Part shown: positions 1 through 8,594 of the stretch, piece by piece
Layout of the letters: every line of letters begins with the position of its first letter
How positions within the stretch are numbered: the stretch's first letter is position 1
NCBI RefSeq assembly: GCF_003201355.1
Contig: NZ_QICL01000008.1
Span: 79,265 to 143,264, forward strand
DNA length: 64,000 bases
Origin: Indolivaga alginatilytica
GTDB taxonomy: Bacteria; Bacteroidota; Bacteroidia; Bacteroidales; Dysgonomonadaceae
Direction of reading: 5' to 3'
Translations under genes and position numbers: made by a program
The notes under the pieces: model-generated
What the model saw: the letters and a program-made list of their open reading frames with translations, nothing else
Told to the model about the DNA's origin: nothing
Database searches by the model: none

Positions 1-1
1 A

Positions 2-997
2 ACTACAATGTTTCAGAGACAAGATATTCTATTGGCAGGAGATGTGAAGAAATGGCAGAAATATGCAAATTCAATACGATTAAGACTTTTAATCCATATA
101 TCTTATGTTAATGAGGATTATGCTAAAAGTGAGATTCTGAAAATGCTCAATGATCCGGCTAAGTATCCTTTAGTGGATGGAGATAATGTTGCTAATTATA
201 ATCCTGCTACAACAGATATACTGAATACTCCTCTTAAGGATTATACGAATTCGTTAGTTATGGCTTTGAGTGATGGATTATCATATGTTGCTCCTGATTT
301 TATGCTGAATAAATTGATGGTTCCGACTGAGGACATCAGATTGGATGTTATGTTCGATAAAAATGCTAAAAATAAGGTGCAAAATATAGGTTATTCAGGG
401 GCGCCAATTACTTTAACAAACGAACAGCTAACTCAGTATAGTAATACTTTCTCATGTTGGGATTCTACAACAATTTGGCAAAATAGTAATATTCCGGGGA
501 TCAGAATTACAGCTTCTGAGGTCAACTTTATTAAAGCTGAAGCTCAACAACGTTGGGGTGATGCGGCTAAAGCTAAATCTGCTTATGAAACAGCTGTAAA
601 ACAATCTGTGTCATTCTATTATTATTTAAATAGTATAGCAAGTAGTACTTCTGGTGGCGGATTCAGACTAGAAGTTAAACCTTCCGATGCTCTTATAGAT
701 AAATTTGTCACAGAACGCATTGCGTATGCAGGAACTGCAGACAAGAAATTAGAATTGATAGGAACTCAAAAATGGTTACACTTTGGATTTTTACAAGGTA
801 TCGAATGTTGGACTGAATATAGACGAACTAAATATCCGGTATTATTACCTTTCCCCTCAGATGGTATGACTAATGGTTTTGAAACACCGCCTACCCGCAT
901 TGTTTATCCTTCGGATGAAACAAATTACAATCCTAATTATGCGGATGTACAAGCAAAAAATACTCGTACTACTAAGATATTCTGGGATGTGAAATAA
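2..997 (+). CDS. SusD-like outer-membrane nutrient-binding lipoprotein (3' part)
   Basis: The frame is open through the left edge of the window, so the first methionine in view (position 8) is internal and the lipoprotein signal is missing. About 330 C-terminal residues remain. The text resembles the SusD/RagB family branch called SusD-like 2: a helical TPR-like section around 'ASEVNFIKAEAQQRWGDAAKA', a tail with 'GIECWTEYRRTKYP', 'PTRIVYPSDETNYN' and an ending close to 'TKIFWDVK'. Proteins of this family sit on the outer face of the outer membrane and deliver oligosaccharides or peptides to a SusC-type TonB-dependent channel, whose gene normally lies just upstream and is outside this window. 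The substrate cannot be told. The gene ends in front of a strong bidirectional terminator. Confidence 0.9.
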   Translation, partial: TTMFQRQDILLAGDVKKWQKYANSIRLRLLIHISYVNEDYAKSEILKMLNDPAKYPLVDGDNVANYNPATTDILNTPLKDYTNSLVMALSDGLSYVAPDFMLNKLMVPTEDIRLDVMFDKNAKNKVQNIGYSGAPITLTNEQLTQYSNTFSCWDSTTIWQNSNIPGIRITASEVNFIKAEAQQRWGDAAKAKSAYETAVKQSVSFYYYLNSIASSTSGGGFRLEVKPSDALIDKFVTERIAYAGTADKKLELIGTQKWLHFGFLQGIECWTEYRRTKYPVLLPFPSDGMTNGFETPPTRIVYPSDETNYNPNYADVQAKNTRTTKIFWDVK

Positions 998-1022
998 TAT
1001 TCCGTAAGGTAAACTATTTAGA

Positions 1023-1055
1023 AAAAGGAGCTATTCTTTACGAATAGCTCCTTTT
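1023..1055. terminator. Bidirectional intrinsic terminator
   Basis: Perfect 14-bp stem (1023-1036 with 1042-1055), 5-nt loop, T-run on either side. It separates the convergent susD-like gene and the FISUMP-type lipoprotein gene and can serve both. Confidence 0.85.
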
Positions 1056-1061
1056 AGTTTA

Positions 1062-2090
1062 TTATCTTAAGTACTTAGCCATTTCTACAATCTGAGATAC
1101 TGTTTTCAATGGATTGGGATTGTCTAAAATAAATTGCACATAAAAACCTCTGATATAGCCATTAGGTAGTTCTGTATACCCTTGAGGAGCCGATTCTGTA
1201 AGAATTATCTTTTTTATCTCTGTCTGTTCCTGATTGATATATAGTCTATAGCCAAGTTCTGCAGTTGTGAGTTTACGGCACCAACGTACAGGCATCCAAT
1301 GCCATGTTTTCTGTGAAATTCCTTCCGGGTAATCATGTATAGCAACTCTTCCATCCCATGTTTGAAACAAGGTAGCTTCAATAAAACCATAAAAATCACC
1401 GGTTAATGCATTAAAAGATTCAGTATCGGTACCCTCATGATTGTGTTTTAGCTCAAATACTTGAGGCCCATTGAAACGTGCTCCTCCGGGCATTAGATTG
1501 AATCCGTATTTATTGGTATTATTAGGTCCGAACCAATAAGTTAATCCGGGAATAGCAACAGGGTTATCTCCTGCCTGAACCGTTAGAGAATGCCTCACAT
1601 CTTGTTCTGTACCATTTCCACACATTGCGAATAATTGACGGAAATCATTAGTTGATGCTGCACTCCATCCACTAGTTAGTACTTTCTCTTTTCCTTCGTA
1701 AATAACACACTTGCCTCTATCTTCCAGATATTCGAAACGATTCCTATCATAATAAGGACCACAATACTTCTCAATATCGGCAATACTCACATTTTTGAGT
1801 GATTGTGGATCAAGTCTGTATCTTGTAAGCACAAGTTCTATGTCGGCTTTGGTAAAAGGCTGACCGGCGTAATGATTTATATTGCTATTCATCCATAAGT
1901 ATTCCCCAATCCTTACAGCCTTGTAGTCTACAGACTTATTGATAAAGTTATCGAAGAAAACAAGAGGGATAGTGGGTACTTTTTCGACTGTTGGCGGGGT
2001 TGGTTCCGTTGGTGTTACTGGTTCTAAATTGTCATCATCACTACAGGACATAAAAACGAATAGGATGAGTAAGAGCTTTCCAAATTTCAT
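1062..2090 (-). CDS. FISUMP-domain-like lipoprotein
   Basis: A 342-residue exported lipoprotein: hydrophobic signal followed by lipobox Cys16 ('FVFMSC') and an acidic, then Pro/Thr-rich linker (about residues 17-36). The body contains 'GEYLWMNSNIN', 'SGWSAASTNDFRQLFAMCG', 'GFNLMPGGARFNG' and 'WHWMPVRWCRKL'. This pattern resembles the Fibrobacter succinogenes major paralogous domain (FISUMP) found in many Bacteroidetes surface proteins; its biochemical role is not established. It is a single gene with its own promoter box at 2131-2138 and shares a terminator with the convergent susD-like gene. The domain call rests on motif resemblance only. Confidence 0.65.
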   Translation of the reverse strand: MKFGKLLLILFVFMSCSDDDNLEPVTPTEPTPPTVEKVPTIPLVFFDNFINKSVDYKAVRIGEYLWMNSNINHYAGQPFTKADIELVLTRYRLDPQSLKNVSIADIEKYCGPYYDRNRFEYLEDRGKCVIYEGKEKVLTSGWSAASTNDFRQLFAMCGNGTEQDVRHSLTVQAGDNPVAIPGLTYWFGPNNTNKYGFNLMPGGARFNGPQVFELKHNHEGTDTESFNALTGDFYGFIEATLFQTWDGRVAIHDYPEGISQKTWHWMPVRWCRKLTTAELGYRLYINQEQTEIKKIILTESAPQGYTELPNGYIRGFYVQFILDNPNPLKTVSQIVEMAKYLR

Positions 2091-2130
2091 TATAATATTG
2101 TTATTAGTATTAGCTTTTGGTATGTATTTA

Positions 2131-2138
2131 CAAAGATA
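2131..2138 (-). promoter_or_regulatory. Bacteroidetes -7 box for the FISUMP lipoprotein
   Basis: TATCTTTG on the minus strand matches TAnnTTTG and places a start of transcription about 35 nt before the gene. The -33 element is weak. Confidence 0.5.
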
Positions 2139-2275
2139 AGGAATCTTTACAGAATCTAAAATGTTAGGTTAAATAATGACTATTTTAATGCTAAATAAAA
2201 ATCTTATGTTGAAAAATGTAGCTTTATAGATGATAACCTATCTATATGGTTAAGTGTTAATAATTAGTATAATAA

Positions 2276-2307
2276 AATCGGATGAAATCTTGTAGTTCCA
2301 TCCGATT
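2276..2307 (-). terminator. Intrinsic terminator of mscL
   Basis: A 9-bp stem (AATCGGATG with CATCCGATT) lies just after the mscL stop and is followed on the minus strand by TTTTATTATA. Confidence 0.7.
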
Positions 2308-2332
2308 CATATCAGTATTAAATCCTGAATCT

Positions 2333-2752
2333 TTATTTTTTTTCTTTGAGAAGATCTCTGATCTCAGCCAGTAAAACTTCTTCTTTGGAAGGAGCAGGAG
2401 GCGCTGCAGGAACTTCATCTTTCTTATTTTGAAGACTATTCATTCCTCTAATAACAAAAAATATGGCAGTCGATATAATTATAAAGTTGATTACCATCTG
2501 TATAAAGTTGCCATAATTGAGACTAACGGCAGGTATTACTGTTCCGGCTGCATCTACGGATGCTTCTTTAATGACCAGCTTTAAATCTGTAAAGTTAACA
2601 CCGTTAAGAAGTACTCCGATTGGAGGCATAATAACATCATTCACAAGTGAGTTTACTATTTGCCCGAATGCTCCACCGACTATAACCCCTACGGCCATAT
2701 CGACTACATTGCCCCTCATCATGAATGCTTTTAGCTCTTTTACAATTGCCAT
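2333..2752 (-). CDS. mscL: Large-conductance mechanosensitive channel MscL
   Basis: A 139-residue protein of normal MscL length. The N-terminal amphipathic helix and first membrane segment read '[46 protein letters not shown]', the family's hallmark; a second membrane segment spans roughly residues 85-105 and the tail is a charged cytoplasmic helix ending in '[10 protein letters not shown]'. MscL forms a homopentameric inner-membrane pore that opens under membrane tension during hypo-osmotic shock. It follows the membrane-anchored gene at 2819-4144 by 66 nt on the same strand and may be co-transcribed with it. A terminator follows. Confidence 0.97.
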   Translation of the reverse strand: MAIVKELKAFMMRGNVVDMAVGVIVGGAFGQIVNSLVNDVIMPPIGVLLNGVNFTDLKLVIKEASVDAAGTVIPAVSLNYGNFIQMVINFIIISTAIFFVIRGMNSLQNKKDEVPAAPPAPSKEEVLLAEIRDLLKEKK

Positions 2753-2818
2753 ATCTATATATTTTATTAGTTATACTTTCTTCTTTATAAGTGTCGATTC
2801 TATAACGCTGGCCGGTAA

Positions 2819-4144
2819 TTAATTGTTTAATACTATTTCGATTTTCTTTTCTCCGTTTTCTATATAGGTCTTGAAATACGCTTGGTCTTTGCCCATCTTT
2901 TTGATCAGATAATAATTATTCAAATAGTCAGGATGAAATTTTTGAATATTGTTACTGAAAAACAGAGATACTGTTTGTATACTTATACTTATAGGATCCA
3001 GAGGTACATTGGGTTTATAATTACCATTGCTCTTTAGATATTGTAGCATAATATCCCTGTCGGCACTAACCAGAAGATAGTCTTTATAAAATGCAAGATA
3101 GACAGATGAATCGTGATGAAAAATATCCCTGCCCATTTGCTCGGATGTCATGTAGATATGCTGATTTCCTAAGACTCTGTCTCTGGTACTGAATCTTCTT
3201 TGTATGTAATTTACTTCAAGTTTATTGAGATGATTATATATGTCGAAACGATCGTCTTTATGTTTGAGTGCGTAAATAGGGGATGCTTGATCTTCATTTA
3301 AAATAAATCCATATGACGGTGCGTCAAATAGGCAAATAAGCGAGCTTGAAATACTTGCTGCATTGGTGTCTACCTGATAAGATATTAAAGAATCGGGGAA
3401 TATTGAATAGTCGATGGCTATACTATCGTTATCGGTAATTGCTTGATTAGGCCAGTTATTCGAAAAAGGAATACTGGTAAAGCCTTCAAGTTCGATGAGA
3501 TTATGTTCAAGATCAATATTGAACGAGGTGAAGAACGTCTTATTATTGAAATAAAGGTTTGCCGGATAACTTGTCTTTATTTGTTTCGCTATTTCGGTCG
3601 CAGATTTATTACTGAATATATTATTAGACGAATCGGTATCAACAAAATGCTCTAGAAGTGTGTAGTTATATCCTCCGATAAAAAATCCCTGATAAAACAT
3701 ACACGAAAAAAAACGGTTATTATCAGCAGGATAGAAAAATAGTTTAGCATCCTTATATGTTCTGGTTTTAGGAGCAAAAGCAGGATATAAATTAATATTC
3801 AGTAAGGTTTTTATTCTTGATTCTTGTTCGCTGGTAATTTTGCTTATTATATAGATGTCTTCTTTCTGCTCGGCTATTAATATTGGATAGGTAAGAGAAC
3901 TTTCGATTGTTTGAATTACATTTTCAAGTTCAGGAAAGAAGGGCGTGAATACTTTAGTGTTTTTCTCTTTATTGATTTGCAGTATGCCTGTAACCTCTGC
4001 CGGGATATGTGTATATAGATCTGTCTCAAATACTCCTTTATCGTGGCTGAGCTTCTGAAACATAATTATCCCTGTCGTTATAATTACAACAACCAACAAA
4101 GATAAAAGACCTATTTTTACACCGGATTTTATATGCATATGCAA
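2819..4144 (-). CDS. Membrane-anchored protein of unknown function
   Basis: A 441-residue protein with one N-terminal membrane segment (about residues 10-29, 'IGLLSLLVVVIITTGIIMF') and a large soluble part that should be periplasmic. No catalytic motif was recognised. The extended, repeated beta-rich text ('LFFYPADNNRFFSCMFYQGFFIGG', 'VYLAFYKDYLLVSADRDIMLQYLKS') recalls DUF3352-type envelope proteins, but that is weak. Two starts are possible (Met1 or Met3). It is transcribed leftward from a promoter box at 4220-4227, divergent from the gldFG gene, and precedes mscL by 66 nt. Confidence 0.6.
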   Translation of the reverse strand: MHMHIKSGVKIGLLSLLVVVIITTGIIMFQKLSHDKGVFETDLYTHIPAEVTGILQINKEKNTKVFTPFFPELENVIQTIESSLTYPILIAEQKEDIYIISKITSEQESRIKTLLNINLYPAFAPKTRTYKDAKLFFYPADNNRFFSCMFYQGFFIGGYNYTLLEHFVDTDSSNNIFSNKSATEIAKQIKTSYPANLYFNNKTFFTSFNIDLEHNLIELEGFTSIPFSNNWPNQAITDNDSIAIDYSIFPDSLISYQVDTNAASISSSLICLFDAPSYGFILNEDQASPIYALKHKDDRFDIYNHLNKLEVNYIQRRFSTRDRVLGNQHIYMTSEQMGRDIFHHDSSVYLAFYKDYLLVSADRDIMLQYLKSNGNYKPNVPLDPISISIQTVSLFFSNNIQKFHPDYLNNYYLIKKMGKDQAYFKTYIENGEKKIEIVLNN

Positions 4145-4219
4145 AATAAAGTATCAGACTTATTTGTTACTTAAATTAAGTAGTCAATAATTATTTTATT
4201 GTACTTAATCAGCTAGTTA

Positions 4220-4227
4220 CAAAGATA
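4220..4227 (-). promoter_or_regulatory. -7 box for the 2819-4144 gene
   Basis: TATCTTTG on the minus strand matches TAnnTTTG; transcription would start about 70 nt before the gene. No clear -33 element. Confidence 0.45.
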
Positions 4228-4296
4228 TAGTAATATTTCTTTAAATTTAACACCTATAGATAACAAAAAGGTACTTAAAATAGTTTCGCGATTACA

Positions 4297-4304
4297 TATC
4301 TTTG
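4297..4304 (+). promoter_or_regulatory. -7 box for the gldFG fusion
   Basis: TATCTTTG matches TAnnTTTG. It implies a leader of roughly 140 nt. The -33 element is poor, so the match alone supports it. Confidence 0.4.
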
Positions 4305-4451
4305 TTGGTCTAAGGTTACAAATCTATTACTATCATTGTAGCATATCTATAGTAAAGGGTATATTGTTGCCTCTGAATGATAATCTTTTATGTTATTTTG
4401 CCTTACGTGAGAGGCAAAAAGGTTTAAAGCTTATAAATGAACTAAATTAAG

Positions 4452-6860
4452 ATGGGTATTTTGATACGGAAAGAGCTGCTTTCGATATTATGTTCGGGTA
4501 TAGGATTGTTTTTTGCACTGATATTTTTAGTTGCAAGTGGAAGTATGCTGTGGTTTTTTGAGGGAAATTTCAATATAATGGATACAGGCTATGCTACTTT
4601 AGAGAAATTTTTTAGTCTTTCGTCTATTCTCTTTGTTCTGCTAATTCCTGCATTGACCATGCGCCTTATTGCTGAAGAGAAACGTAATCGAACGCTTGAT
4701 ATGCTTCGTTCCCGTCCCATTAGTATATCTGCTATTATTGGTAGTAAATGGCTTGCTTCCTTACTATTTGTAGTATTAGTTCTACTTCCGACTTTTATAT
4801 ATGTTTATACTCTGTATGTTTTGGGCAGTCCCGTCGGAAATCTAGACTTAGTAGTTATAATGATTTCTTATTTGTCGCTAATTGGTTTAGGAGGCGTTTT
4901 TATAGCTGTCGGGATATTTGCTTCATCACTTTCTCAGAATCAGATCATAGCATTTGTAGTAGCCTTATTTATCAATTTTGTGATTTATTTTGGCTTCGAT
5001 CTATTAAGTGCTCTTTTTGATGCAGGAGCTACCAGAGTTTTTGTTGCGTCCTGCGGTTTGTCATATCATTTGTCAGAGGTGCAACGCGGCGTTATCAGCA
5101 TGAATAATGTGTTGGCATTCTTCAATTATATATTTATCATCTATTTGACGACTCTGTGCGTATTGAGCCTGAAAAACAAAAAGACAAATAAAAGATTGAT
5201 TGTATATGGGTTCGGTATTTTAGTTTTGAATGTTGTGATGCTGTTTTTACCAAATTCCCGGTTTGATTTTACAGCAGATAAAAGATATACAATCAGCGAT
5301 TATTCGAAGGCATTAGTCGGTTCTCTTGCTGAGAGTGAATCTTCGCAGGTAAAAATCAATGTGTATTTAGAGGGTAATCTTAACTTTGGTTTTCAGCGTT
5401 TGAGAAATGCTACTAATCAGTTTCTCGGCGATTTGAATAGGTATGCAGGTTATAAAATGGAAATCTCATTTATAAACCCTGCTACATTGAATGTATCGAG
5501 AGAAGAATTGCCTGATTATATGGCGCATCGTGAAATGCCACCGATTATGCTCAATGAAGTTGATCGTGATGGAAAAGTCAGCAAGCAGTTGATTTATCCG
5601 TATGCAGAGGTGATTGTGGATGGCGATACATTGCAAGTCTCTTTGTTGAAGAATATAAAAGGCAATACGGCAGAAGAAAATTTGACAGCTTCAATTGTGA
5701 ATCTCGAATTTCAGTTTGTCGATGCTTTACGTCTTTTAATGAGAAACGAACCTCAGGCTATTGCTTTTATAGAAGGGCATGGAGAATTACCGAGAGCTTA
5801 TGTCTATGATGCCGAGGAAGCTTTAGCTAAATACTTTTTTGTAAACAGAGGCGAAATAGGTGTTGATCCCTCTATTCTTGATAACTTCAGAGTCGTAATT
5901 ATTGCAGGGCCTACCAAAAGATATTCCGAAGCGGAGAAGTACATTCTCGATCAGTATTTAATGAAAGGCGGACGCATTCTCTGGTTGATAGATGGTGCAT
6001 ATGTGTCTTTAGAAGATTTGGCCAATAAAGGGCAATCGGCAAGTATGAGGAATGAAACGGGATTAGATGATTTGTTGTTTACTTACGGTGTGCGGATTGA
6101 ATCTAATTTCGTTCAGGATGCTCAGTCTACTCAAATATTGGTTCAGAACGATTCAGAGGCACAACCTGTAACTATTCCCTGGTATTATTCGCCGTTGTTA
6201 CTTCCTTCTTTAGATAATATAATTACAAAAGATATAACAGAGGTAAAGGCTGCCTTTGTGAGCAGTGTTGATGTATTGAATAAATCGAAGTCAGTTTCAA
6301 AGAATATTCTTCTTACCACATCACAACATAGTCGTATTGTTCCTGTTCCCGAGATGATAACCTTCGATGTGGAACATATTCAATCCGATGTGCATTATTT
6401 TAATGAATCTTTTCTGTCTGTTGGAGTCTCATTGAAAGGTACTTTTCAATCGGCTTTTAATAACAGGCTTGTTCCCGATAGTGTAAGCCTGCAAGGATAT
6501 AAAACCCGTTTAGAGAGTGCTGATGCTAAAATGATAGTCGTAGGCTCATCAGACATCATAAGGAATGAAGTAATAGGGCAGGGCGATAATACAGAGGTTT
6601 TGCCGATGGGGTATGATCGTATTTCGGGACGTAGATATGGGAATAAAGATTTTATAGTAAATGCAGTCAATTGGCTTGCTAATGATGATGGCTGGATGGA
6701 GCTTCGTTCGAAGACTCAGGTACTAAATTTGTTGGATAAGAAACTTATTTATGAGCATAGAAACAAATATGCTGTATTAAACATTCTTTTTCCTGTGTGT
6801 TTTATTGGATTGCTTATTGGCGGTGTGATCCTGCGCCGTCGTTATAAATATATCCGTTAA
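4452..6860 (+). CDS. GldF-GldG fusion, ABC transporter permease/auxiliary protein
   Basis: An 802-residue fusion. Residues about 1-240 are a six-helix ABC-2 type permease like GldF ('MGILIRKELLSI', 'LIPALTMRLIAEEKRNRTLDMLRSRP'). After another membrane segment (about 250-270), residues about 275-770 form the periplasmic ABC_transp_aux domain of GldG ('FIEGHGELPRAYVYDAEEAL', 'ILWLIDGAYVSL'), and a C-terminal membrane helix (about 775-795) ends in a positive tail. In Flavobacterium GldA (ATPase), GldF and GldG form a transporter linked to gliding motility; Bacteroidales that do not glide often keep a fused homologue of unknown task. No GldA-type ATPase gene is present in this window. The gene stands alone and is followed by a terminator. 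Confidence 0.85.
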   Translation: MGILIRKELLSILCSGIGLFFALIFLVASGSMLWFFEGNFNIMDTGYATLEKFFSLSSILFVLLIPALTMRLIAEEKRNRTLDMLRSRPISISAIIGSKWLASLLFVVLVLLPTFIYVYTLYVLGSPVGNLDLVVIMISYLSLIGLGGVFIAVGIFASSLSQNQIIAFVVALFINFVIYFGFDLLSALFDAGATRVFVASCGLSYHLSEVQRGVISMNNVLAFFNYIFIIYLTTLCVLSLKNKKTNKRLIVYGFGILVLNVVMLFLPNSRFDFTADKRYTISDYSKALVGSLAESESSQVKINVYLEGNLNFGFQRLRNATNQFLGDLNRYAGYKMEISFINPATLNVSREELPDYMAHREMPPIMLNEVDRDGKVSKQLIYPYAEVIVDGDTLQVSLLKNIKGNTAEENLTASIVNLEFQFVDALRLLMRNEPQAIAFIEGHGELPRAYVYDAEEALAKYFFVNRGEIGVDPSILDNFRVVIIAGPTKRYSEAEKYILDQYLMKGGRILWLIDGAYVSLEDLANKGQSASMRNETGLDDLLFTYGVRIESNFVQDAQSTQILVQNDSEAQPVTIPWYYSPLLLPSLDNIITKDITEVKAAFVSSVDVLNKSKSVSKNILLTTSQHSRIVPVPEMITFDVEHIQSDVHYFNESFLSVGVSLKGTFQSAFNNRLVPDSVSLQGYKTRLESADAKMIVVGSSDIIRNEVIGQGDNTEVLPMGYDRISGRRYGNKDFIVNAVNWLANDDGWMELRSKTQVLNLLDKKLIYEHRNKYAVLNILFPVCFIGLLIGGVILRRRYKYIR

Positions 6861-6872
6861 ATATGATAATAA

Positions 6873-6904
6873 AGAAGAGGCAGAATCTTGATGCTGCCTC
6901 TTCT
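6873..6904. terminator. Bidirectional terminator
   Basis: 11-bp perfect stem AGAAGAGGCAG / CTGCCTCTTCT between the convergent gldFG and nitroreductase genes. Confidence 0.75.
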
Positions 6905-6925
6905 AAAATATATAGATAAGTAACC

Positions 6926-7528
6926 TTATTTAAATACTAATACACGTTTATCCAGCGGCGAAAATTCTTTTTCTCCCGGTTCTGCTGTTGGTGTACCAAA
7001 AGGCATTTGAGAAACAAGCTTCCAATTAGGATCAAGCTTCCATGTTTTGGCAACCTCTGCATCTATCAATGGATTGTAGTGTTGTAGTGATGCTCCAAAT
7101 CCTGCATCTTCCAACATGTTCCATATTGTAAATTGGTGCATAGCCGATGTGTGTTCTGACCACTTAGGGAAGTTTTCACTGTATGAAGGGAATGCTTTTT
7201 GTAAACCTTCCACTACAGCTTGGTCTTCGAAGTATAACACTGTACCATATCCGGCAGCAAAACAATTGTCTATTTTGTCTTCTGTGGCTTTAAAATTATT
7301 TTCCGGTACTATTTTTCTCAATGTTTCTTTTACGATGCTCCATAATTTACGATGGTTGTCACCTAGTAAGAGAACTACTCTTGTCGATTGAGAATTAAAA
7401 GATGATGGTACATGGAGTACCGCATATTCTACAATTTCTTGTATTTCTTTGTCTGAAATTGGAGATACATTACTTATTGAATAATAAGTTCTACGATGTT
7501 TAATTGTTTCTTTAAAATTACGAGCCAT
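6926..7528 (-). CDS. Nitroreductase-family flavoprotein
   Basis: A 200-residue member of the nitroreductase superfamily, close in form to the HBN1/YdgI-like branch. The N-terminal FMN-phosphate motif is 'IKHRRTYYSIS', followed by 'VPSSFNSQSTRVVLL' and the C-terminal 'NMLEDAGFGASLQHYNPL' and 'QMPFGTPTAEPGEKEF' that shape the FMN site. Such enzymes use FMN and NAD(P)H to reduce nitro compounds, quinones or similar acceptors in the cytosol; the natural substrate is unknown. It is a monocistronic unit facing the gldFG gene and sharing its terminator. In anaerobic Bacteroidales, enzymes of this kind can influence nitroimidazole sensitivity, but nothing in the sequence shows that here. Confidence 0.9.
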   Translation of the reverse strand: MARNFKETIKHRRTYYSISNVSPISDKEIQEIVEYAVLHVPSSFNSQSTRVVLLLGDNHRKLWSIVKETLRKIVPENNFKATEDKIDNCFAAGYGTVLYFEDQAVVEGLQKAFPSYSENFPKWSEHTSAMHQFTIWNMLEDAGFGASLQHYNPLIDAEVAKTWKLDPNWKLVSQMPFGTPTAEPGEKEFSPLDKRVLVFK

Positions 7529-7769
7529 AATTCTTTATAATTTAGTTCATGTAAAATAACAGTTTGTCACTCTGGTTTGTTGTTGTGATAGTTTTTTTTA
7601 AGAAACTCCTAATAGGTATTTCTATATATTCACAGAATAATTATCTGTGAAAATGCGTATCTGTAAATGTAGCGAAAATATATGTAATGTTAAGTGAATG
7701 AAAGTACTTAATAATACATATATTTTTAAAGTAAATAAGAAAATGTAAACAGATTTATACCTGCCTGAA

Positions 7770-7794
7770 GCAACAAAAAGGTTTGAGATCTTAA
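7770..7794 (+). repeat. Dispersed intergenic hairpin, copy 1
   Basis: GCAACAAAAAGG followed by TTTGAGATCTTAA. The core AAGGTTTGAGATCTT is a slightly imperfect palindrome, and the AAGCAAnAAAAAGG lead is shared with the copy before korC. Confidence 0.6.
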
Positions 7795-7826
7795 TGTTGA
7801 AAAACCGATTTTAAATAGGAACTAAA

Positions 7827-7859
7827 AAAATAAGAGCCCCTTCTAGAGGCTCTTATTTT
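7827..7859 (-). terminator. Terminator of the flavin-reductase-like lipoprotein gene
   Basis: 12-bp perfect stem AAAATAAGAGCC / GGCTCTTATTTT with a 9-nt loop, followed by a T-run on the minus strand, 30 nt beyond the stop. Confidence 0.8.
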
Positions 7860-7888
7860 ATATGGTAAAGTGAAGTTTAATAAATTAG

Positions 7889-8560
7889 TTATTTTTTCAC
7901 CCAAACCTTAGTAATATCACCTACTAATAATTGGTGATAGTTTTTGGCACTTTTATAAGCTTTGTTCAGAAATTCTTTATCCTCTGGCTCTATAACATCA
8001 GCAGGGTTAATAGTTGTTTGTTGAAGTACTTTACATTCTATTACCAAGAAAGCTTCTTTATAGGTTATATTGCCCGATGGGGTATCTACTTTGGTCAGCT
8101 TAAGCTCTTTCATCTTGTCTGAGTCTCTGCCTGTTTTACTACCCAAGAAAAGTACTTGATCTTTATACGTTTCGTCAAAAAACGAGAATGTATAGGTTCC
8201 GTTCTTTTTTATCAGTTCCAATGTATAGCGACTTGCATTAAGTGTACACCATGCAACTTGTTTTTCATACAATCTGCCCCATCCGCCCCAACTGGCTGTC
8301 ATAGAATTATACAGGCTGTCTTTTCCGGCAGTAATCACAGAGTAATTCACCTCCAATAATTTGAATATATTCTGATCAATCTCTTTAGCATCTATTGATT
8401 TGAATAATTCATCGAAACTTTTACCCGATACATCTGCTGCAGGTGTAGTAGCTACTGTGGTGCTATCGTTGATTTGTTTATCTGTAGTTTGTTCCTTTGT
8501 TGCGTTGTTACATGATGATAACAGGGCAACGCTTACTAATAATAAAAAGATCTTTTTCAT
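7889..8560 (-). CDS. Lipoprotein with flavin-reductase-like (FMN-binding split-barrel) domain
   Basis: The open frame extends to 8587, but the signal peptide begins at the internal Met (8558-8560): 'MKKIFLLLVSVALLSSCNN', with lipobox Cys at residue 17 of this form. A Thr/Ser/Asp-rich linker follows. The body ('FKLLEVNYSVITAGKDSLYNSMTASWGGWGRL', 'RYTLELIKKNGTYTFSFF', 'LGSKTGRDSDKM') matches the flavin reductase-like split-barrel family, which normally is cytosolic and binds FMN. Here it should be attached to the outside of a membrane, which is unusual. It lies 34 nt downstream of the asmA-like gene on the same strand and is probably in its operon; a terminator follows. The cofactor and substrate are inferred, not shown. 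Confidence 0.75.
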   Translation of the reverse strand: MKKIFLLLVSVALLSSCNNATKEQTTDKQINDSTTVATTPAADVSGKSFDELFKSIDAKEIDQNIFKLLEVNYSVITAGKDSLYNSMTASWGGWGRLYEKQVAWCTLNASRYTLELIKKNGTYTFSFFDETYKDQVLFLGSKTGRDSDKMKELKLTKVDTPSGNITYKEAFLVIECKVLQQTTINPADVIEPEDKEFLNKAYKSAKNYHQLLVGDITKVWVKK

Positions 8561-8594
8561 ATGTTGTTTATTTGTATATAAGTTCATCGAAACC

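Larger units (their letters stand above)
4145..4451. promoter_or_regulatory. Divergent promoter region with a long, structured leader
   Basis: No gene. It holds back-to-back TAnnTTTG boxes (minus strand 4220-4227, plus strand 4297-4304). The rightward leader is about 140 nt and contains two mutually exclusive stems: 4367-4374 with 4410-4417 (TTGCCTCT/AGAGGCAA) and 4396-4403 with 4412-4419 (TTTTGCCT/AGGCAAAA). A degenerate copy of the dispersed hairpin (4419-4433) precedes the gldFG start by 18 nt. Confidence 0.5.
7529..7888. other. Intergenic region with hairpin copy and terminator
   Basis: No gene seen. It contains the upstream region of the nitroreductase gene, one copy of the dispersed hairpin (7770-7794) and the terminator of the lipoprotein gene (7827-7859). 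Confidence 0.6.
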
